The position numbers were made by a program, and so were the translations under genes. Positions 1 through 9,221 of a stretch of 24,637 nt of DNA are shown here, piece by piece; position 1 is the first letter of the stretch, and each line of letters starts with the position of its first letter. The notes under the pieces were generated by a model. The model worked only from the letters and a program-made list of their open reading frames with translations. It made no database searches and was not told where the DNA came from. Source of the stretch: Anammoximicrobium sp032229885. GTDB taxonomy: Bacteria > Planctomycetota > Planctomycetia > Pirellulales > Pirellulaceae. The stretch lies in NCBI GenBank assembly GCA_032229885.1, contig JAVYAJ010000029.1, forward strand, positions 1 to 24,637, in the 5' to 3' direction.

Positions 1-595
1 CGCGGCGCCAGCCCTGGGGCGTTGCCCCAGGCTACGGTGATCAGAGGCCTTCGGCCAAACAGATTCTTGGGTTGCGGGCGACAGCCCGCGTTAAGACAGA
101 TGGGACATATATGTCCCAATGCGCGCAGGATTAAGCGAGCCGGTCTCGTCACACAAGGCGCGAGAATTGCCTGCCGGTAACCAAACCGTTGCCCGCGCGG
201 CTCACCGTCGCAATCGGGACAATGGGGAATTGCGAATTAAGCTGTCCAACCGCATCAGCCGATAACAGCATTGAATCCGCTTTGTCCGCACCCGCACTGC
301 GCGGCGTGACAGCTTGCACACAGCAACCGAAGCGCGGGTTCGAGCGGAGTCATCGCTTTTAATTGAGAAGCTCCCGCCGGCGAAAGCGCGCAGCCGCGCC
401 GCCTATGGCGACGTTCGGAAATCGACCTTGAACGATTTTTCGACGTGGTGTCTCGCGCTCGGCGGCCGGAGGCCGACACAGACTGGCGTCAGACGCGATT
501 GCGTTTCGATCGACAACCAACGACCACGGAACACGGTCCAGCTTGCGAATCGCTCGCCCAACGACCCACATTTCACTAACCCAACGAGGGGTACG
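1..595. other. Non-coding region with hairpin cluster
   Basis: No convincing gene is seen. The first 118 bases contain four inverted repeats in a row. They are an 8-bp stem (13-20 with 24-31), a 4-bp stem around TTC (46-56), a 6-bp stem (74-79 with 84-89) and a perfect 18-bp palindrome (101-118). Positions 119-595 hold only open frames without a ribosome binding site or recognisable protein. An open frame runs in phase into the next gene from 314, but it lacks a plausible start signal before position 596, so it is treated as leader. Confidence 0.6.
101..118. repeat. Perfect 18-bp palindrome
   Basis: TGGGACATATATGTCCCA reads the same on both strands. It could be an operator for a dimeric regulator or part of a dispersed hairpin repeat. 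It lies about 480 bases before the nearest start codon, which argues against a simple operator for that gene. It ends a run of three shorter hairpins. Confidence 0.8.
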
Positions 596-2095
596 ATGTC
601 TTGGCGTAACAAAATAGTCGGATTGGTCTTCGGTGTGGCGGCGTCCTTGTCCTGGGCGGCGCAAGGACAGGATCGCACGGGCGTCAATGTCTCGACCGCC
701 GTGCCTCAGATCCTGATCGAGACGGCCGTGCCGGGAGAGATCAACATCGGCGGATCGGCCCGATTCGTGATTTCGGTGAAGAACTCGGGCAGATCGCCGG
801 CCGAAGGCATCTCGATTCAGACGACGCTCCCGGCGTCCGTGCGATTCGTCAAGGCTGACCCGAGCCCTGCCGCGATCAATGACCGGCTGATCCAGTTCGA
901 GATCGGAGATCTGGCGCCGGGCGCCGTGCAACGCTTGATTCTGGAACTCGTCCCTGAACGGACCGGGCCCGTGGACTTGCAGACCAAGGCTTTTTTCTCG
1001 GCGTCCACCCAGGCCGCCATGCAGGTGCGTCAGCCTGAGGTCACGCTGGAGTGCCACGGCCCAGAGACCGCGCAGATCGGCGAGATCGTGACGTTCCGCG
1101 TGGTGGTCCGAAACATCGGCGACGGAATCGCCGACAGCATTACGCTCAAGCCGACGTTTCCCGAAAGCAGCTATGTCGAATCGCAGCCGCCGCGGCTGGC
1201 CAAGATCGCCGCTCTGGCCGCCGGCAAGTCTCAGGAGTTCACGTTTACGGCTCGCGCGACGGAGCCGGAGTGGCTGGTCGGCGCCTTTACCGTGTCCGCG
1301 CCGGGCAACCGCGAAGTCGAGTGCAGCCATCGCGTCAAGGTCCTGCGTCCGGACCTGCGGGTCGAGCTGAACGGAACGCGAGTCAGCTTTCTGCAGACCG
1401 AAGGTGAATACGAACTGCATGTCTGGAATCCAGGCGATACGTCGTTGTGCGAGGTGAAGGTCGCCCTGCAGATCCCAGAGGGACTCGAGGTCGTCACGCT
1501 ATCCGAAAAGGCGTCGATCGATCAAGCCGCTCGGATCTACAGTTGGTGCCTGGCCACGATGGATCCCGGCGCCTCGCACAAAATCCTCTTGAAGACCAAA
1601 GCCGCGATGATTGGCCCGCAGATCCAACTGGCAGTTGCCATGTCCGGGCCGAAACTACGGGCCGACGCCAAGCATCTGACCCACGTCATCTCCCGTGCGG
1701 ATGTCGATGTCGCCGTCAGCAACGCAAAGGAGGCGCTGCGAGTCGGCTCGGTTGAGGAGTTCACCGTTCTCGTGGTGAACCGCGGGTCGCGAGATGCCGA
1801 CACCGTCAGTCTGGCCGTGGAACTGCCCATCGGAATCGAGGGGATGGCGGGCGATGGCTATCAGATCGAAGGCAACAGACTCGCGTTCTCCGGATTTCGG
1901 CTGGCCGCCGGTGGATCGAAGATCGTGAAGTTCCGGGCGATCGGAACCGAATCCGGAGATCAGGCGGTTCGGGCGGTGGTCGAGACCGACTACTCGCACG
2001 TGCCGGTGATCGCCGAGACGACCGCGTATTTCTATGACGAGGACGAGCTGCAACGCATCGCTCGCGACCTGGACGCGACGATCCGCGTGCGCTGA
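596..2095 (+). CDS. Secreted DUF11/CARDB-like repeat protein
   Basis: This is a 499-residue protein. The start at 596 was chosen because GAGGGG lies just before it and because it gives an export signal (MSWRNK, then a hydrophobic stretch ending near AAQGQ, residues 1-24). The rest is four tandem immunoglobulin-like repeats. Each carries the DUF11/CARDB signature of a hydrophobic strand followed by a VxNxG turn: VKNSG, VRNIG, VWNPG and VVNRG. Such domains occur in large secreted or surface proteins and mediate adhesion or protein contacts; no catalytic motif is visible. The protein is therefore probably exported and structural. An intrinsic terminator follows 30 bases after the stop, so it looks monocistronic. 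The exact role is unknown. Confidence 0.85.
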   Translation: MSWRNKIVGLVFGVAASLSWAAQGQDRTGVNVSTAVPQILIETAVPGEINIGGSARFVISVKNSGRSPAEGISIQTTLPASVRFVKADPSPAAINDRLIQFEIGDLAPGAVQRLILELVPERTGPVDLQTKAFFSASTQAAMQVRQPEVTLECHGPETAQIGEIVTFRVVVRNIGDGIADSITLKPTFPESSYVESQPPRLAKIAALAAGKSQEFTFTARATEPEWLVGAFTVSAPGNREVECSHRVKVLRPDLRVELNGTRVSFLQTEGEYELHVWNPGDTSLCEVKVALQIPEGLEVVTLSEKASIDQAARIYSWCLATMDPGASHKILLKTKAAMIGPQIQLAVAMSGPKLRADAKHLTHVISRADVDVAVSNAKEALRVGSVEEFTVLVVNRGSRDADTVSLAVELPIGIEGMAGDGYQIEGNRLAFSGFRLAAGGSKIVKFRAIGTESGDQAVRAVVETDYSHVPVIAETTAYFYDEDELQRIARDLDATIRVR

Positions 2096-2125
2096 GCCGC
2101 CTTGCTTGATTCGCTTGACATCATG

Positions 2126-2160
2126 CGCCGGAGCTGCGGCTCCGGCGTTTTGCTTTTCTT
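2126..2160 (+). terminator. Intrinsic terminator after the DUF11-like gene
   Basis: A perfect 9-bp stem (CGCCGGAGC at 2126-2134 paired with GCTCCGGCG at 2139-2147) closes a four-base TGCG loop. It is followed directly by a T-rich run (TTTTGCTTTTCTT). The position, 30 bases past the stop codon at 2095, fits transcription termination on the plus strand. Confidence 0.85.
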
Positions 2161-2641
2161 GAGGATGCCGGCCGCGCGGCTCCGTTGTGCGTTCTCAGCC
2201 GGCCTAGGGACGCCGCGCGACGACGCAGATCCGCGCTGGGCTTGCTCGGCGCCTGGGGGGCCCGCTGTAGCTGTTCGGCCTCGCCACAGCGGCCCGATGC
2301 GAAAGAATTGCTGGCCCGCTCGCGGCACAAAACGCATATCGCGACACGAAACGCGAACGAACCGCGGAAAGACTTCGTAGTGCTTTGGCGGACTGGGCCT
2401 GCAGATCGGCCTCGGGACGCGCGACAAATCGGTGCCGAGCCAACAGGCAGCAAACGATATCCGCTGCGGGATCCGTAGCTGCGCCGATGGCGAAACGCGA
2501 GGGCGGATGGCATAATGGCGGCGATCCCGTCTGTTGAACGGCAGCGCGGCGGACCGACTTCCGATGACGCGACACATGTTTCCGTCGTTGCGCGTGCCGC
2601 GTGTTGTCTGGATTTGCAACCGCTTTCAGGAGGCCCGCATC
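2161..2641. other. Gap before the GH2 gene
   Basis: No protein-like frame with a credible start is seen. The gap presumably carries the promoter of the GH2 gene. A CATAAT hexamer at 2511-2516 resembles a -10 element, but the matching -35 position is weak, so no promoter is called. AGGAGG at 2628-2633 is the ribosome binding site for the downstream start at 2642. Confidence 0.4.
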
Positions 2642-4882
2642 ATGATGAAACATTGGATCTTGCCCCTCGTCGCCGTGGCGTGGCTCGCGGCGTCGACGGT
2701 ATCCGCGGACGAGTGGCAGGCGGCGGAGAACACGCTGACGACGCCCTGGACGAAAGACGTCTCGCCCACCAACGCGCATCCCGAGCATCCCCAGCCCCAG
2801 TTGGTGCGCGCCACCTGGGCCAATCTGAACGGACTGTGGGATTACGCCATCCGGCCGCGAGACGCTGGTCGGCCGGAATCGTTCGATGGCCGGATCCTGG
2901 TTCCCTACCCCATCGAGTCCGCGTTGTCCGGCGTGAAAAAAGCTGTCGGACCGGACCAGCGGCTCTGGTACCGCCGGACGTTCGCCGTGCCGGAGTTTGC
3001 GGCCGGAAAACGGTTGCTGCTCCACTTTCAAGCCGTCGATTGGGATGCGCAAGTGTGGGTCAACGGGAAACCGATGGGCGAACATCGAGGCGGGTACGAC
3101 CCGTTCACGTTTGACGTCACGGACGCATTGAGCGACGCTTCTGATCAAGAGTTGGTCGTATCCGTGTGGGACCCGACCGACAAGGGAACGCAGCCCCGCG
3201 GCAAACAGGTGCTCGAGCCGCACGGGATCTTCTACACGGCGGTAACGGGCATCTGGCAGACCGTGTGGCTCGAAGCAGTCCCGAAAACGCACGTCCAGTC
3301 GCTGAAGCTCGTGCCCGACATCGACGCGGGCGAGCTGCGGGTGACGGTTTCGGCCAGCGCCGCGGCCCCGGTCGTGGCCGAGGCGAGGGACGGGGATCGC
3401 CTGGTCGCCCGTGCCGAGGGGGCCAGCGGCCAGACGTTGCGGCTGAAGATCTCCGAGCCCAGACTGTGGTCGCCAAGCGAGCCGTTCCTGTACGACTTGC
3501 GGGTCCGTCTGGGCGAGGCCGACGAGGTCGCCAGCTATTTCGGGATGCGTAAGATCGAGGTCAAAAAAGACGCCGACGGGGTCAACCGACTGTTCCTGAA
3601 CAACCAGGTTCTGTTCCAGGTCGGGCCGTTGGATCAAGGTTGGTGGCCCGACGGACTGTACACGGCCGCCACGGACGAGGCGTTGCGTTTCGATGTCGAG
3701 ATGACGCGCAAGCTGGGCTACAACATGGCCCGCAAGCACGTGAAGGTCGAACCGCTGCGGTGGTACTATCACTGCGACAAGCTCGGCCTGCTGGTCTGGC
3801 AGGACATGCCCAGCGGCGGAGGCGCCGGGGACAAGATCGGCGATGGAACGCAGTTTCCCCGATCGCAATTCGAACGGGAATTGCAGCGGATGGTCGATAC
3901 GTTGCACAACCACCCGTGCATCGTGATGTGGGTTCCGTTCAACGAAGGCTGGGGGCAGCACGACACGCCCGAGGTCGTCGCCGCGGTCCAAAAGTACGAT
4001 CCGACCCGGCCCGTCAACGAAGCCAGTGGCTGGACCGACAAGGGCAGTGGCGACGTGAAAGATATCCACAGCTATCCCGGCCCCGCCATCCCGCCGCTGG
4101 AAGACGCTCGCGTGGCCGTCTTGGGCGAGTTCGGCGGGCTGGGCATTCCGGTCCCCGGACATCTGTGGTGGGACAAGCGAAATTGGGGCTATCGCAATTT
4201 CCAGTCGCTGGAGGAACTGCAAGCGGCCTACGATGGCTTGATCCGTCGCCTGTGGCCGCTGGTCGGCCAAGGATTGTCCGCCGCCGTCTATACGCAGACG
4301 TCGGATTGCGAAGGCGAAGTCAACGGCCTGATGACCTACGATCGCCGGGTGGTCAAGTTCGACGTCGACCACATGGCCGCGCTGCACGCCAAGCTGTTCC
4401 TGCCGCCGCCGATCGTCGAGACCAAGGTGATCGTGCCGACTAGCCAACAGCAGCCGCAGACCTGGCGCTATGTGCTCGAACAGCCCGCCGATGGCTGGCA
4501 ACAGCCGACGTTGGACGACGCCGCCTGGAAACCAGGGCCCGGCGGTTTCGGCTCGGAGGGCACCCCGGGGGCCGTGATCGGGACGCCCTGGCGAACGGGC
4601 GACATTTGGCTGCGACGAACGTTCGAGTTGGCCACCGTTGACTTCGCCTCGGTGCATCTGCGGATCCATCACGACGAGGACGCCGAGGTCTATGTGAACG
4701 GAAAGCTCGCCGTGCGTCTGGCAGGTTACGAAAGCGATTACGTCGATGTCGAACTGAGCCCCGAGGCGGCCAAGGCGCTGCGCGTCGGCCAGAACGTCCT
4801 GGCGGTCCATTGCCACCAGACTCGCGGCGGCCAGTTCATCGACGTGGGGTTGGTCGATCGCATCGAGACGCCGCGGAAATGA
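2642..4882 (+). CDS. Secreted glycoside hydrolase family 2 protein
   Basis: This 746-residue enzyme belongs to the beta-galactosidase/beta-glucuronidase-like GH2 family. The start at 2642 sits eight bases after AGGAGG and begins a signal peptide (residues 1-22, ending TVSA). The order is an N-terminal sugar-binding jelly roll (about 55-215, with VWVNGKPMGEHRGGYDPF), an Ig-like middle domain (about 215-330) and a TIM barrel (about 330-595). A C-terminal carbohydrate-binding-like sandwich follows (about 605-746, with a second VYVNGK motif). Glu435 in FNEGW matches the GH2 acid/base and Glu496 in LGEFGG is the expected nucleophile. It should cleave a beta-linked sugar outside the cytoplasm, but the substrate cannot be read from sequence. 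It converges with another secreted hydrolase gene, which may indicate joint polysaccharide use. Confidence 0.9.
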   Translation: MMKHWILPLVAVAWLAASTVSADEWQAAENTLTTPWTKDVSPTNAHPEHPQPQLVRATWANLNGLWDYAIRPRDAGRPESFDGRILVPYPIESALSGVKKAVGPDQRLWYRRTFAVPEFAAGKRLLLHFQAVDWDAQVWVNGKPMGEHRGGYDPFTFDVTDALSDASDQELVVSVWDPTDKGTQPRGKQVLEPHGIFYTAVTGIWQTVWLEAVPKTHVQSLKLVPDIDAGELRVTVSASAAAPVVAEARDGDRLVARAEGASGQTLRLKISEPRLWSPSEPFLYDLRVRLGEADEVASYFGMRKIEVKKDADGVNRLFLNNQVLFQVGPLDQGWWPDGLYTAATDEALRFDVEMTRKLGYNMARKHVKVEPLRWYYHCDKLGLLVWQDMPSGGGAGDKIGDGTQFPRSQFERELQRMVDTLHNHPCIVMWVPFNEGWGQHDTPEVVAAVQKYDPTRPVNEASGWTDKGSGDVKDIHSYPGPAIPPLEDARVAVLGEFGGLGIPVPGHLWWDKRNWGYRNFQSLEELQAAYDGLIRRLWPLVGQGLSAAVYTQTSDCEGEVNGLMTYDRRVVKFDVDHMAALHAKLFLPPPIVETKVIVPTSQQQPQTWRYVLEQPADGWQQPTLDDAAWKPGPGGFGSEGTPGAVIGTPWRTGDIWLRRTFELATVDFASVHLRIHHDEDAEVYVNGKLAVRLAGYESDYVDVELSPEAAKALRVGQNVLAVHCHQTRGGQFIDVGLVDRIETPRK

Positions 4883-5040
4883 GCCATCCGCGGTCCGCGG
4901 GACTCGGTCCGTGTCAGGCGAGCGCCGACCGTCGGGCGCCGGGCGCCGGCGCGTCGGCCGCGGCCAGCGCGCCCACGAGCGGCGCATGGGCAAAATCCGC
5001 CCTGCGCCGCAAGCTCGCGCGCAGGCCGGCGGCTCGCTCG

Positions 5041-7176
5041 CTACTGGACGTGGATCAGCACGGCGCCGTCGCCTGGAACCGTTACCTCGACGCCTGAACC
5101 GATCAACTTGCGTACATCAAGCGCGGCCGGCGAGGGTTGCGCGACGCCGCCAGCGGCGGTCGTCGTGGCCACCTGACTCGCCGCCGTCGGTTGGACCAAC
5201 GGATGCGGCAGCTTGGCGACGTCCACCGCGCACGTCACGGTGCTGGGCGTCGGTTCGAGATTGACCAGCAACAGATACGTTTCGCCCGCACGGCTGTAGA
5301 CGGCGGCGGCACAGCGGGGCTCGCTCAGCCGCACCGCCGGGTTGCGCCAGTCGGCGAAGCGGTACGATCCGATGTCGCCCAGCGGTTCGAGCAGCGGCAT
5401 CAGCGCATAAGTCGCCTCGCTCGCAGGCCACGGTGCGACGCCGCCGAGCAGCGCTTCCAGCGCGAATAGACGGTGCAGACGTGGGGGCGAAGCGCGGTCG
5501 AGAACGCCGTAGCTGATCACGCCTCGCGGCACGGCGCCGGCCAGATTCCATTCCAACGGAAGGTCCTGCAGATCCGGGGCGCGATCGGTCCATTTCTTGT
5601 AGCCCCATTCCGTGGCCACCACATAGTCGGCAAAGTTCTCGGTCGCGTACATCGGGACCGTCGTGTTGTGGATGATGACTAACCCGCGTGGGCCGACGCG
5701 GCTGCGCGTCCACTCCATCAGATCCAGCAGTTCGTCGATGTCCCAGTGGCCCTGGGCGGGCGTCGCAGCATCGGTGTGCCCTTCGTGCAACGGGTTGCAG
5801 CACTGCAGAGCTACGTTCCAGTCGTAGTACACGCCGTCGAGCGGATGGTTGGTCAGCACGCGATCGATCGACTGTTTCAGGAAATCCAGCCAACCGGATC
5901 GCAGGCACATCTGCGCACCGAACTCGCTGCCGGGCCGGTAGAAGTTGTGTCGAATCGTGCCTTTGCGATCGGTCCGCGCCCAGGCGGGGCCATGCTCCTG
6001 AAAAGCCTCGGTGCTCGGATGCAGTTCCTTGTTCGAGAAATACGTCGCCGTGCGGATCCCGGCTTGGCGGCAATCCGTCAGCACGCGATCGAACCGATCC
6101 ATGTCGGGATAGGGCGGATACGCTCCGTCGCGCCAGAACAGGCCGTCGTCATAATAGTCTCCGTCGTTGTGACAATGGACGGTTTGGACCCCCGACTTGG
6201 CCCATCGTTCGATCTGCGCGGGCGATGCCCAATCGCCGCGGTTGCGATTGAACGTGGCGTGCAGCCACGGCGGATGCGCGCGGCCGTCGTGGATCGGCAC
6301 GCCCAGATAAAAATCGAAGACGCTCGACGGCGGCAACGGGCGTGCCGCATCGGGGCTGTGCAGCGGCGCGATCGACAGCGCCAAGCCGAGCGGTTCGCGG
6401 CTGGGCTGCAACAGGCATTGCCCTTCGCCGCGACGGCCTGTCAATTGGAGGTCCCATTGCGCCAGGTCCGAGCCGACGAACCATTCCAACCCCTCGGCGC
6501 CAGGATCCATGAAGATCATCGACCGTGGGACGAAGTTCGTCCGCAGCTCGGGATCCTCGGCTTGGTCCGGACGCAACTTGCCCCACACGTTGCTGCCGAA
6601 GGAGAAAGGCGCGCCTCCGTCATGTTCAGTGCGACCATCGCGATAACCATAATGGCACAGGCTGGGCGCCAAGGTCGTCGTCAATACGCACAGCTCGCGC
6701 GCCTGCGCCTCGGGCGGCGCCAGCAATTCTCTGCGAATCTTGACATATCCCCAGCGATACTCGAACGTCGTCCTTACTCGCCAGGTCGACGTATGTCCGT
6801 CGGCGTCGCACAGCCGACTGCCGATCGCGACGATCTCGTTCACCCCCTGTCGGCGGTGGGTGACGGTCGGAGTCACATCGTACAGATCCGAGAGTCGAGC
6901 GCCGTGATCGTCCAACACGCGCGTCTCGATCGGTCGCGCCAGCAAGTTCGCGGCGCGCCCGTGTTCCAGGCCGATGCGGACGATGGCTCCGCCCTGTTTC
7001 AGGTCATGCTCGATCACATAGTACGGCGTGCGCAGCGTCAGGCGGCCCGCCGCCTCGTCTCGCTCCACCGCATAGGCCTGCGGCCAGGTGCGAGACGGCG
7101 TCTGCGGCTCGGCGGCGCATACCCCGCCCGAAGCAACCAACAGCGTCAGAATGCAGCACGTGATCGTTCGCGTCAT
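5041..7176 (-). CDS. Secreted TIM-barrel glycoside hydrolase-like protein
   Basis: This 711-residue protein is probably periplasmic. The start at 7176 follows AAGGAG (7183-7188) and gives a signal peptide (MTRTITCCILTLLVASGG, cleaved near CAAE). An N-terminal beta-rich domain (about 30-280) precedes a region with TIM-barrel character (about 290-600). That region includes VQTVHCHNDGDYYDD, TATYFSNKELHPS and GVYYDWN. A short C-terminal beta domain with a YLLLVNLEP strand follows. Asp452 in YYDWN and Glu523 in ATEWGY sit where retaining alpha-glycosidases of the GH36/GH-D type carry catalytic acids, but this assignment is inference. I do not recognise the exact family, and the substrate is unknown. 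It converges with the GH2 gene, 158 bases apart, with no clear terminator between them. Confidence 0.75.
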   Translation of the reverse strand: MTRTITCCILTLLVASGGVCAAEPQTPSRTWPQAYAVERDEAAGRLTLRTPYYVIEHDLKQGGAIVRIGLEHGRAANLLARPIETRVLDDHGARLSDLYDVTPTVTHRRQGVNEIVAIGSRLCDADGHTSTWRVRTTFEYRWGYVKIRRELLAPPEAQARELCVLTTTLAPSLCHYGYRDGRTEHDGGAPFSFGSNVWGKLRPDQAEDPELRTNFVPRSMIFMDPGAEGLEWFVGSDLAQWDLQLTGRRGEGQCLLQPSREPLGLALSIAPLHSPDAARPLPPSSVFDFYLGVPIHDGRAHPPWLHATFNRNRGDWASPAQIERWAKSGVQTVHCHNDGDYYDDGLFWRDGAYPPYPDMDRFDRVLTDCRQAGIRTATYFSNKELHPSTEAFQEHGPAWARTDRKGTIRHNFYRPGSEFGAQMCLRSGWLDFLKQSIDRVLTNHPLDGVYYDWNVALQCCNPLHEGHTDAATPAQGHWDIDELLDLMEWTRSRVGPRGLVIIHNTTVPMYATENFADYVVATEWGYKKWTDRAPDLQDLPLEWNLAGAVPRGVISYGVLDRASPPRLHRLFALEALLGGVAPWPASEATYALMPLLEPLGDIGSYRFADWRNPAVRLSEPRCAAAVYSRAGETYLLLVNLEPTPSTVTCAVDVAKLPHPLVQPTAASQVATTTAAGGVAQPSPAALDVRKLIGSGVEVTVPGDGAVLIHVQ

Positions 7177-7422
7177 CGAGGGCTCCTTTCGCAGTTCCAA
7201 CGTGCAGGATCGTACGATTCCCGGTTAGCCTACGGGATCTGCCTGCCGTTGCCCAGCCGCGCGAGTGAGAAAAGGCCGGATGCGACGGCGCGCGCCGCTC
7301 CGGACGACGGCAGGCGCTCGGAGAACCCCAGACACTCGGAGGACCGCGCTCTGGCGTGATCGCGCGAGAACTCGCCCGATGCGAGGATCGACGATGAATT
7401 GTTGGCGGTCGCCCGGCGCGCG
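7177..7422. other. Gap between rph and the hydrolase gene
   Basis: These 246 bases follow the stop of rph and precede the hydrolase start. No small gene or perfect terminator hairpin was seen. The ribosome binding site AAGGAG for the hydrolase lies at 7183-7188. The promoter of that gene, if separate from the arg-rph unit, should be here but is not obvious. Confidence 0.4.
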
Positions 7423-8154
7423 CTAAGCAAACGGCCACTGCTTGCCCATGGCCTGACGCTGCAGGGCGGTCAATTGGGTGATCCCGCCGCGTGCCAAGCG
7501 CAGCAGCGCGTGCAGCTCGTCCTCGCTGAACGTGGCTTCTTCGCCCGTGCCCTGCACCTCGACGAAGCGACCGCTGCCGGTCATGACCACGTTCATGTCC
7601 ACGGCCGCCGCCACGTCCTGCGCATAGTCCAGATCGAGCACGGCCTGGCCCTCGACCAGGCCGACGCTGACGGCTGCCACGCTGTCGACCAGCGGCAGCC
7701 GGCGCGGGTCGGGCAGGGCGTCGGCGACGCTTCGCGCGGCGTCCAGCAGAGCCAGAAAGCCACCGGTGATCGCCGCCGTCCGCGTCCCGCCATCGGCCTC
7801 GAGCACATCGCAGTCGACGGTGATCTGGCGGGGGCCGAGCGCCGTGAGATCGGCGACGGCGCGGAGGCTGCGGCCGATCAGCCGTTGGATCTCGGTGCTG
7901 CGGCCGTCGAGCGTCCCGCCTCGCTCGCGTCGCTTGCGCGGGCTCGTGCTGCCCGGCAACATGCTGTACTCGGCCGTGATCCAGCCTTGGTTACGGCCTT
8001 CGAGCCACGGGGGCACGGTCTCTTCGACGCTGGCCGTGCACAGCACGACCGTGCCGCCCGCCTGGTACAGGACGCTGCCCGCGGCGGTCCGTGTGAACCG
8101 TCGTTTGATTCGGACCGCTCGCAACCGGTCCGCAGGGCGTGACACGAGCTTCAT
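7423..8154 (-). CDS. rph: Ribonuclease PH
   Basis: This 243-residue phosphorolytic 3'-to-5' exoribonuclease trims the 3' ends of tRNA precursors in the cytoplasm. The start at 8154 follows GGAGG (8160-8164). Family landmarks appear in order: GSVLYQAGGTVVLC, the QGWITAEYSMLP motif, GRSTEIQRLIGRSLRA, the DCDVLEADGGTRTAAITG phosphate/catalytic segment and the C-terminal EVQGTGEEATFSEDEL. The length is normal for RNase PH (about 240). It begins only 20 bases after the stop of argF on the same strand, so it is probably co-transcribed with the arginine genes. This is not an obvious functional pairing. Confidence 0.96.
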   Translation of the reverse strand: MKLVSRPADRLRAVRIKRRFTRTAAGSVLYQAGGTVVLCTASVEETVPPWLEGRNQGWITAEYSMLPGSTSPRKRRERGGTLDGRSTEIQRLIGRSLRAVADLTALGPRQITVDCDVLEADGGTRTAAITGGFLALLDAARSVADALPDPRRLPLVDSVAAVSVGLVEGQAVLDLDYAQDVAAAVDMNVVMTGSGRFVEVQGTGEEATFSEDELHALLRLARGGITQLTALQRQAMGKQWPFA

Positions 8155-8174
8155 CGTCGCCTCCGTTGCTTGCC

Positions 8175-9116
8175 TCACGCGCGATTCGCGGCGGATGTTT
8201 CGGTCAGCAGCCAGACCAGCAAACCCTTCTGGACGTGCATCCGGTTCGCGGCCTGTTGAAGGACCGCGCTGTGGGGGCCGTCGATCACGGCATCGGTCAC
8301 TTCTTCGCCGCGCCGCGCGGGCAGACAATGTAAAAACCGGGCGTGGGTCGGCGCGCGGTTCATCAAAGCCTCGTCGACCTGATAGGCCGCAAAGGCTTGG
8401 CTGCGGACTTCGCTCTCCGCTTCTTGTCCCATGCTGGTCCAAACATCGGTGTACACGGCGTCGGCCTGTTGGACGGCCTCGATCGGGTCACGGGTCTGGA
8501 CGAGCTGCAGTTGCGGAGCGGCTTGCCGCACGCGTTCGAGGTACGTGGGATCGAAGTCGTAGCCCGCGGGGCAGGCGATCGCGAATCGCACGTCCAGTTT
8601 GGCGCACGCCATCAACAGGCAGCGGGCGACATTGTTGGCGTCGCCGACGAAGGCCAGCGTTCGGCCGCGGAGGCTCCCGTACACTTCGCCCAACGTAAAC
8701 AGGTCGGCGAGCGCCTGGCACGGGTGCGCGACGTCCGTCAGGCCGTTGATCACGGGACACTGGGCGTGGTCGGCCAGATCTTGCACGGTGCGATGCTGGT
8801 TGGCTCGGCACACGATGACGTCGACGTACTGGCTGAGCACACGGGCGAAATCGGCGACGGACTCGCGTTCGCCGCCCCAGCCGACGTCGGCGCCCAAAAA
8901 CATGCTCGAACCGCCCAACTGAGCCATCCCGGTCTCGAAGCTGACGCGCGTCCGGAGCGACGGCTTCTCGAACAGCAAGGCCGCCATGCGGTTGCCGAGC
9001 AAGGACTCGCGCACGCCCTGCCGCCACTTGGCCTTTAGGTCGCGGGAGATCGCGAACACGCGTTCGATTTCCGTAGTCGTCAGATCTGACAGGCTCGTCA
9101 CATGTCGTATCGTCAT
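8175..9116 (-). CDS. argF: Ornithine carbamoyltransferase
   Basis: This 313-residue cytosolic enzyme transfers the carbamoyl group of carbamoyl phosphate to ornithine, giving citrulline. The start at 9116 follows GAGG at a spacing of six. The carbamoyl-phosphate loop reads FEKPSLRTRVSFE (S53-R57) in place of the classic STRTR; the Thr-to-Leu change is the only departure noticed. HPCQ (131-134), DVWTSMGQ (about 224-231) and HCLPARRGEE (263-272) are the expected substrate and ornithine motifs and favour ornithine over acetylornithine as acceptor. It lies third in the argB-argD-argF-rph minus-strand cluster, 105 bases after argD. Confidence 0.93.
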   Translation of the reverse strand: MTIRHVTSLSDLTTTEIERVFAISRDLKAKWRQGVRESLLGNRMAALLFEKPSLRTRVSFETGMAQLGGSSMFLGADVGWGGERESVADFARVLSQYVDVIVCRANQHRTVQDLADHAQCPVINGLTDVAHPCQALADLFTLGEVYGSLRGRTLAFVGDANNVARCLLMACAKLDVRFAIACPAGYDFDPTYLERVRQAAPQLQLVQTRDPIEAVQQADAVYTDVWTSMGQEAESEVRSQAFAAYQVDEALMNRAPTHARFLHCLPARRGEEVTDAVIDGPHSAVLQQAANRMHVQKGLLVWLLTETSAANRA

Positions 9117-9221
9117 TCGTTCCTCAATCCCACGCCTCGTACGGCGCGGCTTGTCGATCGTTCGGTCGCAGGCTCGAGATCCGTGCCAATCGCCGTCGGG
9201 CGGACGTTCCGGGGGCAGTCG

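Noticed and set aside
2511..2516. Promoter for the GH2 gene with CATAAT as -10
   Set aside because: The -35 position at 17 bases has only about three matches to the consensus, so chance is likely.
2204..4993. Minus-strand open frame of 929 codons
   Set aside because: It lies opposite the GH2 gene, whose catalytic motifs are certain. The frame is kept open by high-GC codon bias and has no protein-like motif.
5746..7359. Plus-strand open frame of 537 codons
   Set aside because: Opposite the secreted hydrolase, which has a signal peptide and ribosome binding site; the plus frame has neither.
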